Source: Seminibacterium arietis (GTDB taxonomy: Bacteria; Pseudomonadota; Gammaproteobacteria; Enterobacterales; Pasteurellaceae). Taken from it: a stretch of 64,000 nt of DNA. Both the position numbers and the translations under genes were made by a program. Location: NCBI RefSeq assembly GCF_042675725.1, contig NZ_JBHTJN010000008.1, forward strand, positions 206,225-270,224, read 5' to 3'. Below the pieces are notes generated by a model that was given only the letters and a program-made list of their open reading frames with translations, was not told the origin of the DNA and did no database searches. Shown piece after piece: positions 46,214 to 56,139 of this stretch (within the stretch, counting starts at the first letter, position 1; each line of letters starts with the position of its first letter).

Positions 46214-46301
46214 AATATAACCCATTGAAAAAAAATAAAAAATAAAAAATAGTATAGCATGAGCGAAAAACCGCCGCCCCATTATTTCACCTAAAATGGG
46301 C

Positions 46302-47330
46302 TTATTCCGCCAACCGAGACTTAAACACCACTTTCAAATCGCGGTGAATGTCGTGATCGTTGTTGATTGTCTCCGCAATAATTGCCTGAAGTGGCTCCAC
46401 TTCGTCCGCCTGATAGGTCAAGCGAGCTTTGATCGGATCGCCAAAACCGCCCACACTCGGAATAATCCCACCGAGACCAGGCGGAAAACGGTGAGCCGTC
46501 AACACATCTTGAGCAGAAATATTTTTAATATTTGCGAACTCATCTTTAGTGCCAGTATCACCAACAGGAATTAATTTCACGCCGTCTGGCTTACCGTCAG
46601 GAATATTAATGAACATCGAACGGAAATTACCAATACCCTTAGAGCCTTGAATTTTTCGTTTAATTTCGTCTTCCACTTCTTCCGACAAAGCAGGATCGGT
46701 CGTGTACAAAATAAAACCCATATGAGCTCCGTTAGAAAAATAACGCCGTCTAAATACCGTTGCATCTGCATTCAATAACGCCGACTGAATACCGCCCACA
46801 TAATCAGGCGAGCCGTAAATTTGTTGAATAGGATCATACAGTTTAATAAAAATAATATCCTCTTTGCGATAGTGAAATACCTCATTGCTATCAATATCAT
46901 CAATATTTTTTTTCACTAAATAACAAAAATCGCCGTTCTTTTTCACTCGCAAATGAAGCGAAGACAACACCGCAAGGCGACAGACCTTGCCTAAATGGTT
47001 GCGAATTTTCAGCAAACCCACATCACCGAATTGAATTAAATTTAAACACAACGCCCTCATATCCATACGCGACAACACCGCACCGCCCATATAATCCGAC
47101 GACACCATATTGGCACGGCTGTGCAAAATGCCACTATGTTGAGCATTCTGAAACGGCAATCTAGCCAACGCTTGCCGATTAATTGGCGGAGTGTAGCAAT
47201 CAAATTGGCTATCAATCGTTAACGGCAAATAATCCAATGACGGCGAGGCGATAAAATCCCCTTCCGTTGAAAAACTAAAGAATTGCATCTTGTTGTTTTT
47301 TGTTGTCTGTGTGGTTGTTAATTTTTTCAT
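46302..47330 (-). CDS. Phage portal protein (P2 gpQ / PBSX family)
   Basis: 342 residues from the ATG at 47330, the size of P2 gpQ (344). Forms the dodecameric DNA gate of the head. Family segments include DYMGGAVLSRMDM, YRKEDIIFIKLYDPIQQIYG, and GSKGIGNFRSMFINIP. The longer frame to 47447 runs into the terminase gene and is rejected. It lies 1 nt after the terminase stop, transcribed leftward, the typical P2/HP1 arrangement. Confidence 0.95.
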   Translation of the reverse strand: MKKLTTTQTTKNNKMQFFSFSTEGDFIASPSLDYLPLTIDSQFDCYTPPINRQALARLPFQNAQHSGILHSRANMVSSDYMGGAVLSRMDMRALCLNLIQFGDVGLLKIRNHLGKVCRLAVLSSLHLRVKKNGDFCYLVKKNIDDIDSNEVFHYRKEDIIFIKLYDPIQQIYGSPDYVGGIQSALLNADATVFRRRYFSNGAHMGFILYTTDPALSEEVEDEIKRKIQGSKGIGNFRSMFINIPDGKPDGVKLIPVGDTGTKDEFANIKNISAQDVLTAHRFPPGLGGIIPSVGGFGDPIKARLTYQADEVEPLQAIIAETINNDHDIHRDLKVVFKSRLAE

Positions 47331-47331
47331 A

Positions 47332-49098
47332 TCAAATATTCCATGTGCTTTTACGTTTTTTACAAGAAGTGAGCGGTTTTTTGTGTAAGGCGTGAGCAAT
47401 CGCCCAAAAAACATCAGAGTGTTGTGTACTCGCGGACCGATCCGCAATAAAGGTGGATTTATTACCGCTTTTTGTCGTGGTTTGCTTCACCATTAAAAAA
47501 CAGGCTGGTATATCGGTTTCAGTATTCGCCCATTCTAATTTTTCATGTTCTTCCACTAAATCATGCACCTTGAGTACTAATTCAGTTTTCACGTCAGGAT
47601 TATACAAAATAGGGACCACGATCCGCCGTGCAAAGGTCTGCAACTCTTCAAATACACCATAACCAACGCCAGTCGCGTCAACGCCAATGTAACTGAAATT
47701 ATATTTTTGCATAAGCTGGCGGATCTGCTCCGCTTGCCATTTAAACGCCAAGCCACGCCACTGAAAGCGAGCTAAAACGCGGTATTTTTCCGACGGCGTA
47801 ACAGGCGGAGCGATAATCACAAACGAGGCTGCGTCATCGCTGTGTGCTGGATCATAACCGCCCCACACTTCACGAAAACCAAAAGGGCGATCCGCCGAGG
47901 GGTCAAAGTCTTTCCATTTTGCAATATCAACGCTACATTTCAGCAACTGTTTAATAGTGAAAATGCTGTCAGCGTCATCAATCCACACACAACGGTACAA
48001 CTGATTGAACGCATATTTACTATATTTTTGCTGCAATTCATCAAGGTCAAATAGCACATTGGCACCGCCTTTTATCGCCTCATCAATGGTAATGACAAAC
48101 CGCCATTGACCGTCAGGACAGTCAACCCCCTTTTTCATCTCCTCAAAAGAGGGAAAAGACACTTTCTGCCGTTTCGGATCGCCACTTCGCCATTTGTCAC
48201 CGCTCCAAAAACTAAAAGAAGCATGAAATTTAGATGACGGCGTAGAAAAATAGGTTTCACGCCATTTTTTATGCGTTGCCATTGCCGACGACACCATTTG
48301 AAAGCGGTCAAAGTCTTTGATCCACGCATATTCGTCACCATAAACATGACCGCTATTGCCTTGAGCCGTATTCGCATTAGTGGCTAAAAAATGCAACTCC
48401 GCCCCATTGCTTAATACAATCGGATTGCCTTTTAATTCCACGTTAAAATACTGCAGTGCCATTTTACAAATATAGGTTTTGAATATTTCCGCCTGACGTT
48501 TAGAGGCAGAAAGAAATATTTGATTGTCTCCTGTCAAAATCGCATCTTCTAACGCCTCAAAGGAAAAATAATAGGTCGCTCCAATTTGTCGCGATTTCAA
48601 AATATTTCTAATTTTGCGATCTTTGTGTTCTCTTAACGTCTTTTGATAAGCAAACAACGAAGACAAAAACGGCTCAAACATATCTGGCGTAATATGGGAA
48701 ATATCGTTTTTAATCGGCTTTTTGTGTTTGCCTTTAGATGGCTTAGCCTCATCAGCTAAAGCAAGTGCGGTGCCGTTTTCGCTTTTTTTCGCACGTTGCT
48801 TTTTATACTGAATATCTTTATCGATTAATTGCTCAAGCTCTTTTAATTCTAATTCGGTTTTATTATCACGTTGGGTCAATTCCACAATCCGCAACGCAAT
48901 TAATGCTTCAATACCGTCTTCACTCACCAAGCTAGACCAATTATATTTTTCAGCCCAATAGTAAATCGGACGGCAAGAATTTAAGTTTAATTCTTCCGCT
49001 ATCTGCTTAGGGCTATAACGCTTTAAATATAAAAACCGTGCGGCATAAATCGTTTCATCATCGTAACGGCTTGATCGTCTTTTCCGTAGTTTGTGCAT
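47332..49098 (-). CDS. Terminase large subunit, ATPase (P2 gpP)
   Basis: 588 residues. N-terminal helix-turn-helix region (SPKQIAEELNLNSCRPIYYW), P-loop-like SRQIGATYY, Walker B VYGDEYAWI, and a C-terminal RNase-H-like nuclease domain (GGYDPAHSDDAASFVI, YIGVDATGVG). Packages DNA into the prohead. Leftward with portal; divergent from the scaffold gene, with late promoters expected in the 192-bp gap. Confidence 0.95.
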   Translation of the reverse strand: MHKLRKRRSSRYDDETIYAARFLYLKRYSPKQIAEELNLNSCRPIYYWAEKYNWSSLVSEDGIEALIALRIVELTQRDNKTELELKELEQLIDKDIQYKKQRAKKSENGTALALADEAKPSKGKHKKPIKNDISHITPDMFEPFLSSLFAYQKTLREHKDRKIRNILKSRQIGATYYFSFEALEDAILTGDNQIFLSASKRQAEIFKTYICKMALQYFNVELKGNPIVLSNGAELHFLATNANTAQGNSGHVYGDEYAWIKDFDRFQMVSSAMATHKKWRETYFSTPSSKFHASFSFWSGDKWRSGDPKRQKVSFPSFEEMKKGVDCPDGQWRFVITIDEAIKGGANVLFDLDELQQKYSKYAFNQLYRCVWIDDADSIFTIKQLLKCSVDIAKWKDFDPSADRPFGFREVWGGYDPAHSDDAASFVIIAPPVTPSEKYRVLARFQWRGLAFKWQAEQIRQLMQKYNFSYIGVDATGVGYGVFEELQTFARRIVVPILYNPDVKTELVLKVHDLVEEHEKLEWANTETDIPACFLMVKQTTTKSGNKSTFIADRSASTQHSDVFWAIAHALHKKPLTSCKKRKSTWNI

Positions 49099-49290
49099 TT
49101 TTTATCCTTTCATTAAAAACGCCTCTATTCTGAACAAAAAAGCAAGTAAAAAATCCAGTTAAATTCGTTAATACCGCAACAATAGGCAAAAAATACGAAT
49201 TATCGAAAATAATCGAATTTTAGCCGAGAAAAACACCACTCAACCGTGCAGAATAACCGCACAACAACCAAACAGGCGAAAAAAGCGACA

Positions 49291-50154
49291 ATGAAAGAAA
49301 GCAAATTAAGAACAGGCTTAGTCTGTATTGCCACCTCAGGTGACACCGTCGACGGTCGAGCAATCAGCCAACAGGAACTAAAAGACATTTACGACACCTA
49401 CGATCCGAATTATTACACCGCCAACATCTGGGCAGATCATAAACGCGGTGACAATTTAGGACAAGTGTTAAGCCTGAAACTAGAGCAAGGCGAAACAGAA
49501 AGCAAATTATATGCCGTGCTGTCACCTACTCAACGATTAATCATGCTCAACAAACAAGGGCAATATTTATACAGCTCAATTGAAATTGCTCCAAATTTCA
49601 GAAACAGCGGAAAAAGTTATTTATTTGGCTTAGGCGTTACCGACACACCAGCCAGTGTCGGCACAACACGGCTAGAATTTAGCCAACAAGGCGAACCGCA
49701 AAACCTCGCTTACACCACACCGATTAAAAACAATTTAACCGCCAATTATCAAGCGGACATTGAACAGGCAGAACAAGCGGAACAAGCAGAAATTAAAGGC
49801 TTTTTCCATGCCTTAAAACAGTTTTTCACAAAACCAGAGAACAGCAATCACAATCAAAACAAGGAAACCGAAATGAACGAGAAGCTACTCACTGCGATTG
49901 AAAGTCTAAACCAAAAATTAGACCAATTCACCGCCCAACCTGAAACAAAAGCCGACGTGAAACCACAAGCCGACGAAAAAGCGGAAGCGGTAAGCATTGA
50001 AGCCTTTAACGCACTAGCAAAACAAGTGCAAGCATTAACTGAACAATTAAACAAAATGACCGAAGAAGCCACTAAAGCACCGCAAGGCGTGGGCAGTTTT
50101 AGCACTGATGACATCATCAACGTAAACGGCTTTAAATTCAATTTTGGAGAGTAA
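49291..50154 (+). CDS. Capsid scaffolding protease (P2 gpO)
   Basis: About 287 residues. N-terminal serine protease domain (LVCIATSGDTVDGRAI; His in IWADHKRGD; Ser in YSSIEIAPNF) and a C-terminal Glu/Gln-rich scaffold helix. It self-cleaves and matures the head. I preferred the ATG at 49291, giving MKESKLRTG, to the GTG at 49246. First gene of the rightward late operon. Confidence 0.9.
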   Translation: MKESKLRTGLVCIATSGDTVDGRAISQQELKDIYDTYDPNYYTANIWADHKRGDNLGQVLSLKLEQGETESKLYAVLSPTQRLIMLNKQGQYLYSSIEIAPNFRNSGKSYLFGLGVTDTPASVGTTRLEFSQQGEPQNLAYTTPIKNNLTANYQADIEQAEQAEQAEIKGFFHALKQFFTKPENSNHNQNKETEMNEKLLTAIESLNQKLDQFTAQPETKADVKPQADEKAEAVSIEAFNALAKQVQALTEQLNKMTEEATKAPQGVGSFSTDDIINVNGFKFNFGE

Positions 50155-50158
50155 AAAA

Positions 50159-51172
50159 ATGAATAAACAAGCATTTAACGCAATGATTACCGCTTACGCG
50201 AAACACTTCAACGTGTTACCGTTTGAAATTTTAGCAGGTCAATCATTTGAATTAACCAAACCACAAGCAGCACTATTAGGCAAAAACATCCAACAAAGCT
50301 CGGATTTTTTGAAGCAAATTAACTTCGTACAAGTTAACGCCGTCAAAGGGAAAAAACTGTTAGGTGCAACTGAAAAAGGCATTACAGGACGCAAAAAAGA
50401 CGGACGCTATTTAGCGACCTTAGACCACACTGAAAGCGGTTTTGAATTATTTGAAACTGACAGCGGTGTCATTATCCCTTGGGCAATGTTCGACAATTTT
50501 GCCATTTATCGAGACCGCTTAGGCCAATTGTATGAAGAATATGTCAATACGCAAATCGCCTTAGATATTCTACAAATTGGTTGGAATGGTACAAGCGTTG
50601 CAGATAATACCTCAAAACCAGATCTTTCAGACGTTAACAAAGGTTGGTTACAACTGTTGAAAGAACAGAAAAAAACCAACTATTGGGACGATGAAGAAAC
50701 GTTTAAAAATATGTTCGCCGACGAGGGCAAAATTCACACCCTTGACGAACTCGCTTTTGAATTAAAACAAGGCTTAGATTTAAGACACCAATACCGCAAT
50801 GACTTAGTATTCTTAGTAGGGGCGGATTTAGTGGCGAAAGCAAAAGCCAAAATTTTAAGCGGAAACAGCGAAAAACCAAGCGAAAAAGCAGCACTAAACA
50901 CCCACAATATTTTCGGTAGTTTTGGCGGAATGCAAGCGATTACCCCACCAAACTTCCCAGCACGTGGAGCAGTGGTTACAACCTTGAAAAATCTAAGTCT
51001 TTACACCGAAAGCGGAAGCCAACGCCGTTCAATTCGTGAAGACCAAGACCGCAAAGGCATTGTGAACTCTTACTACCGCATGGAAGGCTATGTTGTCGAA
51101 GATGTCGGATTAATGACTGCAATTGATCACACTAAAGTGAAATTCAAAGACGATAAAGAAGAGATCGCCTAA
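50159..51172 (+). CDS. Major capsid protein (P2 gpN)
   Basis: 337 residues with GGAG before the ATG at 50159. P2 gpN features include the GRKKDGRY region, GVIIPWAMFDNFA and the C-terminal SYYRMEGYVVEDVGLMTAID. The N-terminal 30 or so residues are normally removed by gpO. Follows the scaffold gene by 4 nt. Confidence 0.95.
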   Translation: MNKQAFNAMITAYAKHFNVLPFEILAGQSFELTKPQAALLGKNIQQSSDFLKQINFVQVNAVKGKKLLGATEKGITGRKKDGRYLATLDHTESGFELFETDSGVIIPWAMFDNFAIYRDRLGQLYEEYVNTQIALDILQIGWNGTSVADNTSKPDLSDVNKGWLQLLKEQKKTNYWDDEETFKNMFADEGKIHTLDELAFELKQGLDLRHQYRNDLVFLVGADLVAKAKAKILSGNSEKPSEKAALNTHNIFGSFGGMQAITPPNFPARGAVVTTLKNLSLYTESGSQRRSIREDQDRKGIVNSYYRMEGYVVEDVGLMTAIDHTKVKFKDDKEEIA

Positions 51173-51185
51173 AGGAGCGTAAAAC

Positions 51186-52004
51186 ATGGGCATGCGTGAT
51201 TTTCAAGCAAAAGTGAAAGCACTAGAAGAAATTAATAGCAATGACACAACCACAACAGCAAGTGCGGTTCAAAAACACTCAAATGATTATAAATTACTTC
51301 AAGTTGCATTAGAAACTGATGTCAACAAAATTCACGCATTGCCCACGCTTGACCAAAAAATAGAACAGAAACGCCGTTATTTTTTGCCGAAGTGGTTGCC
51401 GTATGTGGAACAATATTTTGAACAAGGCGAAACATATCAGAACGATATATTGGGCTATTGTATCGTGTATTTATTTGACGTGGGCGAACTGGGGCGAGCG
51501 ATTGAGCTTGCACAAAAAGCCGAAGCACAAGGGCAACGCCTGCCAGAAAAATTTAAATCAACCTTAGCGAATTTTGTCGCCGATACCGTATTGAAATGGA
51601 CGGAACAGCAACACCGCCAACAACAACCGCAAGAACCTTATTTTAGTCAGGTCTTCCGCTTGATTTTTAGCCGTTGGACGGTTCACGACATTGTTAAATC
51701 AAAATGGTTAAAAATGGGCGGTTGCCTGTTAATCGCTGACAAAAACGGACAGCCAAACGCAGCGAAAATTGACGACGCCGAACGGTTAAACATAGCAAGG
51801 CTATTATTTCTCAAGGCGTTTACTTTGAATGAAAAAATAGGGGTGAAAAATTTAATTAATCGCTGCGAAATGCGATTAAACGTCCTCGTCCTCACACCCT
51901 CACAGAATGGCAACGACACCGCAGATAACACTCTAAATAGAGAAAATGTTATTGAACGTGCGTTGACCATTCTGACCCAAGCACAAGGGGGCAGACATGT
52001 TTAA
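51186..52004 (+). CDS. Terminase small (endonuclease) subunit (P2 gpM)
   Basis: 272 residues. AAAGGAGCGT precedes the ATG. Conserved features are KRRYFLPKWLPYVEQYFEQG and DILGYCIVYLFDVGELGRAIELA. Binds and cuts phage DNA for packaging. The position after the capsid gene matches P2 and HP1. It contains one uptake signal near 51262. Confidence 0.92.
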   Translation: MGMRDFQAKVKALEEINSNDTTTTASAVQKHSNDYKLLQVALETDVNKIHALPTLDQKIEQKRRYFLPKWLPYVEQYFEQGETYQNDILGYCIVYLFDVGELGRAIELAQKAEAQGQRLPEKFKSTLANFVADTVLKWTEQQHRQQQPQEPYFSQVFRLIFSRWTVHDIVKSKWLKMGGCLLIADKNGQPNAAKIDDAERLNIARLLFLKAFTLNEKIGVKNLINRCEMRLNVLVLTPSQNGNDTADNTLNRENVIERALTILTQAQGGRHV

Positions 52005-52455
52005 CGGCAGAAGCGAAGAATACAGCGAAAAAATATTAAAAAATAACGGCTTTTGGGCGGATATTCCGATTAAAGAATTTCAGTTACAACGAGCAATACC
52101 GCTACAAATACCGCAAGAAATGATTGAAGCTGCATTAATTGAAAGTATGTTAGGCGTCAGCCTTGAGTTAATCACCGTGGCGGAAAATTACCGCTTAAAA
52201 GGCGTGCAACACGTGAGCGAAATACCGAGCATTTTAACCCAAGGACTTCAACAAAATTATCAAACGATTTTGTATAAAAAAGCGGTCTACGCACGAGCAA
52301 AAGCAATCTTGATACCTGAATTTGCCACCTTGTCCGCAAGGGAAATCCACGAAAAACGAGAATACATCGAAGAACAAAAAAGCCTAGAAGCGGAAGCCGT
52401 ACAAGCCATTAGGCTACTAAAAGGCAAAAAAAGAGGCAGTGTATGTTTAATTTAA
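51997..52455 (+). CDS. Head completion protein (P2 gpL)
   Basis: 152 residues, helical. FWADIPIKEFQLQRAIPLQI and ALIESMLGVSLEL match the family. Joins the filled head to the tail. Overlaps the previous gene by 8 nt and the next by 13 nt. Confidence 0.9.
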   Translation: MFNGRSEEYSEKILKNNGFWADIPIKEFQLQRAIPLQIPQEMIEAALIESMLGVSLELITVAENYRLKGVQHVSEIPSILTQGLQQNYQTILYKKAVYARAKAILIPEFATLSAREIHEKREYIEEQKSLEAEAVQAIRLLKGKKRGSVCLI

Positions 52456-52937
52456 GAAAATACCTGTATCAACGCTTAACCGCCTTTATCGCCGAGCAAT
52501 TGCCAAGCCGATATAAAAATAATCTGTATTCATGGATAGAAGACGGCGAAATAATCGACGAGGGGCAGCAGCTTACCGAACAAGGCGAGGTGCTAGCCTT
52601 TTTAAAATATAACGCCGTCATTTGGCTGGAACAATTTCCATTTAAACAAATTGATCCAGCAGTGATAAAGGTGAATTTATTGCACTGGCTCAAACAAAAT
52701 GACCCCTACCGCTACAGGGTAGAAAGTGCGGTTAATTTTGATATAGAAATGCTAGATGACAACACCGCCGATTTAGTGTTTAACGTGCAATGTTTTGAAC
52801 CTATGGAAGCGGTAGAAGATGAAAACGGCAACATCTACGCCAACGGCAAAAAATACCGCCTAGATTATATCAATATCTACACCGCAGAAGAAATAGCAAC
52901 CGAGATAAGCATAGATACCAGTGAACATTCGATTTAA
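52443..52937 (+). CDS. Tail completion protein (P2 gpR-like)
   Basis: 164 residues. The middle contains FLKYNAVIWLEQFPFKQIDP and HWLKQNDPYRYRV, then an acidic beta-rich part. Family placement rests mainly on position between gpL and gpS and on length. Overlaps the next gene by 17 nt. Confidence 0.8.
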   Translation: MFNLRKYLYQRLTAFIAEQLPSRYKNNLYSWIEDGEIIDEGQQLTEQGEVLAFLKYNAVIWLEQFPFKQIDPAVIKVNLLHWLKQNDPYRYRVESAVNFDIEMLDDNTADLVFNVQCFEPMEAVEDENGNIYANGKKYRLDYINIYTAEEIATEISIDTSEHSI

Positions 52938-53712
52938 TCAACAAAATTTACACGAGCTACGAAAATTATTAAAAAGCCTTGCGATACCACCGCAAAACAG
53001 ACGAGAAATAATGAAATACACCGTCTACAAAATTAAGGCGGATAGCTCTAAAAACGTCACCGCCCAACAAACGCCAAGCGGTGAAAACTGGACGCCACGC
53101 AAACGCCAACGCAAAGGCAAACGCAAAAATAAAATGCTGAAAAAGGCAGCTAAATATTTAAATACGAAGATAGAAGACAACGGATCAAAAGGCTTAATTC
53201 AATATAAAAAACCGCAAACCGCGTTAATTTTTGAGCAACACCAAGAGGGGGCAATGTTAAGCACCGCAAAACAAGCGGAAGTAGCAAAAAAGGGCAAAGA
53301 AAAAGAACAGCAAGAAGAACACGACCCTAACGGACCGCCAACCCAACGACAAATAGATGCCTTGCTTGAATTAGGCTTCAAACGGATAAAACGAGATAAA
53401 CCAAGCAATACAAGCATAATAGAACGCAACCGAAGCCGACGACGTAGAAAAATAACACGGCATACAGGAAGACGAAACCAATTAAGAAACGGCAGTTATA
53501 TTCAAGCTACATCAAGCTGGCTACAAAAAAACATGACATGGGGACAAGCTGGAGCAGTGATCCGAGAAATGCGATATAGATTAAGAAAACATCGCATGAA
53601 CGCCTTTAAATTACCAGCACGCCCATTTTTAAACACAGATGAGCGATATATTGCAAACACATTAGAACAACAAATTATCACTAATTTTAAGAAACACGGC
53701 ATAGATATATAA
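52921..53712 (+). CDS. Tail completion / virion morphogenesis protein (P2 gpS-like)
   Basis: 263 residues, GTG start. N-terminal RREIMKYTVYKIKADSSKNV and GENWTPRKRQRKGK match phage virion morphogenesis proteins; the C-terminus reads RPFLNTDERYI. It is larger than P2 gpS (150) because of a basic, Gln/Arg-rich insertion in the middle. Confidence 0.85.
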   Translation: MNIRFNQQNLHELRKLLKSLAIPPQNRREIMKYTVYKIKADSSKNVTAQQTPSGENWTPRKRQRKGKRKNKMLKKAAKYLNTKIEDNGSKGLIQYKKPQTALIFEQHQEGAMLSTAKQAEVAKKGKEKEQQEEHDPNGPPTQRQIDALLELGFKRIKRDKPSNTSIIERNRSRRRRKITRHTGRRNQLRNGSYIQATSSWLQKNMTWGQAGAVIREMRYRLRKHRMNAFKLPARPFLNTDERYIANTLEQQIITNFKKHGIDI

Positions 53713-53751
53713 ACTTAATTAACTCAATCAAACAAACAAAGGAAGAAACAT

Positions 53752-54885
53752 ATGTTCCCAACTGTCCAAATTAATTCGCTAAATATGCAAGCAGGCGAAA
53801 CAAAAGAAATAGAACGTTGTGGGCTTTTCGTGGGTGTCATCACCGCAAAAGAAAACCAAAACAAACTACTTTCAATTACGCCAGATAGTGACCTCGACAA
53901 ACTATTAGGCAGTCAAGAAAGCGAGTTAAAAAAACAACTGAAAACCGCCATGTTAAACGCTGGGCAAAATTGGCTCGCTTATGCACTCCCAACCGCCGAA
54001 GAGGGTTACGATTTTAAAAAAAGCGTATTGTATGCCAATGAAATTGCCTCGTTTGAATTTGTGGTTAACACCGTCACCAAAGACCTAGACAAACAAAAAA
54101 TTAACGACTTACAAAGCCTATATGCGGAATTATTGGCAAAATATGGGCGACGTACCTTTTTTATTCAAGCCGTCAACGGCATTAATAGCGACCGTGAACG
54201 CGGTGAAGACTGGGCAACCTATATTGCCACTTTAACCGAATTACAAAAAACCGTTGTCGCTGATCACGTTATGTTAACGCCGTTACTTTTTGGCAATGAA
54301 GCAGGCGTGATTGCAGGTCGGTTATCTAACAAAGCGGTGACCGTTGCCGACAGCCCAGCACGTGTCAAGACAGGTGCCGTATTGAATTTAGGCAAAGCGG
54401 AAAAACCAACCGATAAAAACGGCATAGTATTAGATATTTCACACCTAAAAAGCCTTGAGACCGCTCGTTATTCGGTGCCGATGTGGTACCCAGATTATGA
54501 CGGCTATTACTGGTCAGATGGACGCATGCTAGATGCCGAGGGCGGAGATTTTCAAACCGTGGAGAATGTGCGAGTAGTGGACAAAGTCGCACGCCGTGTC
54601 CGCTTGTTAGCGATCGCCAAAATCGCCGACCGCTCTTTTAATTCGACGCTATCCAGTACTGAATATCACAAAAACTACTTTGCGAAACCATTAAGAGAAA
54701 TGGCGAAAAGTGCAGAGATCGGCGGCATTGTTTTCCCGGGCGAATGTATGCCACCAACGGAAGACAGCATTGCGATCCAATGGCAAAGCAAAACAAAAGT
54801 AATGGTATATATCAAAGTCCGTCCCTATGACTGCCCTAAAGATATTACCGTTAATATTTTCTTAGATTTAGAAACATTAGGATAA
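53752..54885 (+). CDS. Tail sheath protein (HP1-type)
   Basis: 377 residues of the DUF2586-like sheath group used by HP1 rather than the P2 FI type. Contractile outer tube of the tail. Features: NMQAGETKEIERCGLFVG near the N-terminus and a C-terminal SSTEYHKNYFAKPLREMAKS. AAAGGAAG precedes the ATG. Confidence 0.87.
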   Translation: MFPTVQINSLNMQAGETKEIERCGLFVGVITAKENQNKLLSITPDSDLDKLLGSQESELKKQLKTAMLNAGQNWLAYALPTAEEGYDFKKSVLYANEIASFEFVVNTVTKDLDKQKINDLQSLYAELLAKYGRRTFFIQAVNGINSDRERGEDWATYIATLTELQKTVVADHVMLTPLLFGNEAGVIAGRLSNKAVTVADSPARVKTGAVLNLGKAEKPTDKNGIVLDISHLKSLETARYSVPMWYPDYDGYYWSDGRMLDAEGGDFQTVENVRVVDKVARRVRLLAIAKIADRSFNSTLSSTEYHKNYFAKPLREMAKSAEIGGIVFPGECMPPTEDSIAIQWQSKTKVMVYIKVRPYDCPKDITVNIFLDLETLG

Positions 54886-54897
54886 GGAGCTGAAAAA

Positions 54898-55347
54898 ATG
54901 GCAGAAGTAATAAGCGGAATGGCGTTTGATTTTTATTTGGGTGGCGTACCTGTTCACGCCGATAGCATTAATTTGAATATCACTGATAACACCGCAGTAG
55001 CAAAAACACGCGGCATTCCTGACGGCTATGTCGCAGGCGAAGTAGAAGCCGAGGGCGAAATCGAACTTGATAGTAAAAACTTCTCAAAGTTGGTTAATCT
55101 TGCCAGAGCCGTCGGTAGTTTTAGGGGCTTGCCAGAGGTTGATTTCGTTTTTTTCGCTCAACGTGGCGGAGTACGTGACAAGGTGGAAACCTTTGGCAAT
55201 AAGTTAATTTTAACGGACGTATTAAACATCGATCCGAAAGGCGGAGCAAAAAGCACAAAGAAAATTAAATATCTGGTGACCTCGCCTGATTTTGTCAAAA
55301 TTAACGGCGTGCCATATCTCTCCGCGGATGATATTAGAGACCTTTAA
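54898..55347 (+). CDS. Tail tube protein (HP1-type)
   Basis: 149 residues, DUF2597-like inner tube. IPDGYVAGEVEAEGEIELDS is the characteristic part. AAGGAG precedes the ATG and it lies 12 nt after the sheath gene, as expected for an inner tube. Confidence 0.87.
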   Translation: MAEVISGMAFDFYLGGVPVHADSINLNITDNTAVAKTRGIPDGYVAGEVEAEGEIELDSKNFSKLVNLARAVGSFRGLPEVDFVFFAQRGGVRDKVETFGNKLILTDVLNIDPKGGAKSTKKIKYLVTSPDFVKINGVPYLSADDIRDL

Positions 55348-55355
55348 AAAGCAAT

Positions 55356-55386
55356 GCTACCGCCTGTTAAAAAAAAGGGCGGTGGC
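55356..55386 (+). terminator. Hairpin between tail tube and lysis genes
   Basis: GCTACCGCC pairs with GGCGGTGGC (one G-U pair) around a 13-nt A-rich loop, 8 nt past the tail tube stop. Probably a mRNA processing or partial-termination hairpin that lets the tube gene be expressed more than the genes after it. Confidence 0.55.
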
Positions 55387-55415
55387 ATTCCCTAACGTTA
55401 AGGAGAATGAAAAGC

Positions 55416-55655
55416 ATGTTTAAAAGTACGGATAGTCTAGCCTATACAGGATCGGCAACTGCTGGGATCATCTGTGGCTTAACGTGGGGCGATATAGGGG
55501 CAATTTTTGGGATTTTATTTGGAGCCTTAACGGTGGCAATTAATATCTATTACAAACGCAAAGCCGACCGCCGAGCAGAAAGACTATTAAACGCAAGATT
55601 GAAATTTAAAAGATACGATGAAGAAACCGACACTACTATTGACAACAGCCTGTAG
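55416..55655 (+). CDS. HP1-type holin
   Basis: 79 residues from the ATG at 55416 (MFKSTDSLAYTG). Two membrane helices (about 12-28 and 32-46) and a very basic C-terminal tail (KRKADRRAERLLNARLKFKR). Overlaps the endolysin gene by 38 nt. Confidence 0.85.
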   Translation: MFKSTDSLAYTGSATAGIICGLTWGDIGAIFGILFGALTVAINIYYKRKADRRAERLLNARLKFKRYDEETDTTIDNSL

Positions 55656-56139
55656 CGTACTTGCCATTATTGGCATAGTGCTGAACAACCCAGACGGCAT
55701 CCGCACAAGTCAACAAGGCTTAGCACTGATTGGCGACGCAGAAGGCTGCCGACGTGATCCCTATTACTGCCCTGCTAATGTATTAACCGTAGGCATTGGA
55801 AGCAGTGCGATTAATTCCAAAATAGACATCAAGAAAAAACTCACTGATGAAGAAATTGCCGAACGTTGGAAAGCCGATTTAAAAATCGCCGAGCAATGTG
55901 TAAATAAATACGCCAACGGCGAAAAGCTACCGCAAGGAGCCTTTGAATCAGCGGTATCAATTACCTTTAATGTGGGGTGCGGAAAAATGCGATACAGCAC
56001 GCTCTTCAAATACGCCAGACAAGGCAATATTAAAGCCATGTGCAACCAGTTTACACGCTGGATATATATCGGCAACAAACCGTCAAACGGATTAAAACAA
56101 CGACGAGAAAAGGAAAGACAACTATGCTTACACAGCTAA
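55618..56139 (+). CDS. SAR endolysin of the P1 Lyz type (GH24 lysozyme)
   Basis: 173 residues with an N-terminal signal-anchor-release helix (about 5-22). The catalytic pattern is Glu42 - 9 residues - Cys51 - 6 residues - Thr57 (AEGCRRDPYYCP, then VLTVGIGS). Cys12 in the helix, Cys44 and Cys51 match the Cys13/Cys44/Cys51 set that controls P1 Lyz: a 44-51 disulfide caging the catalytic Cys, replaced by a 13-44 disulfide when the helix leaves the membrane. The enzyme should therefore be exported by Sec and activated at holin triggering. Confidence 0.92.
   Translation: MKKPTLLLTTACSVLAIIGIVLNNPDGIRTSQQGLALIGDAEGCRRDPYYCPANVLTVGIGSSAINSKIDIKKKLTDEEIAERWKADLKIAEQCVNKYANGEKLPQGAFESAVSITFNVGCGKMRYSTLFKYARQGNIKAMCNQFTRWIYIGNKPSNGLKQRREKERQLCLHS

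Noticed and set aside
49099..49290. P2-type late promoter (TGT-N12-ACA Ogr site) between terminase and scaffold genes
   Set aside because: A late promoter is expected here, but I could not find a convincing match to the P2 Ogr-binding dyad by eye.
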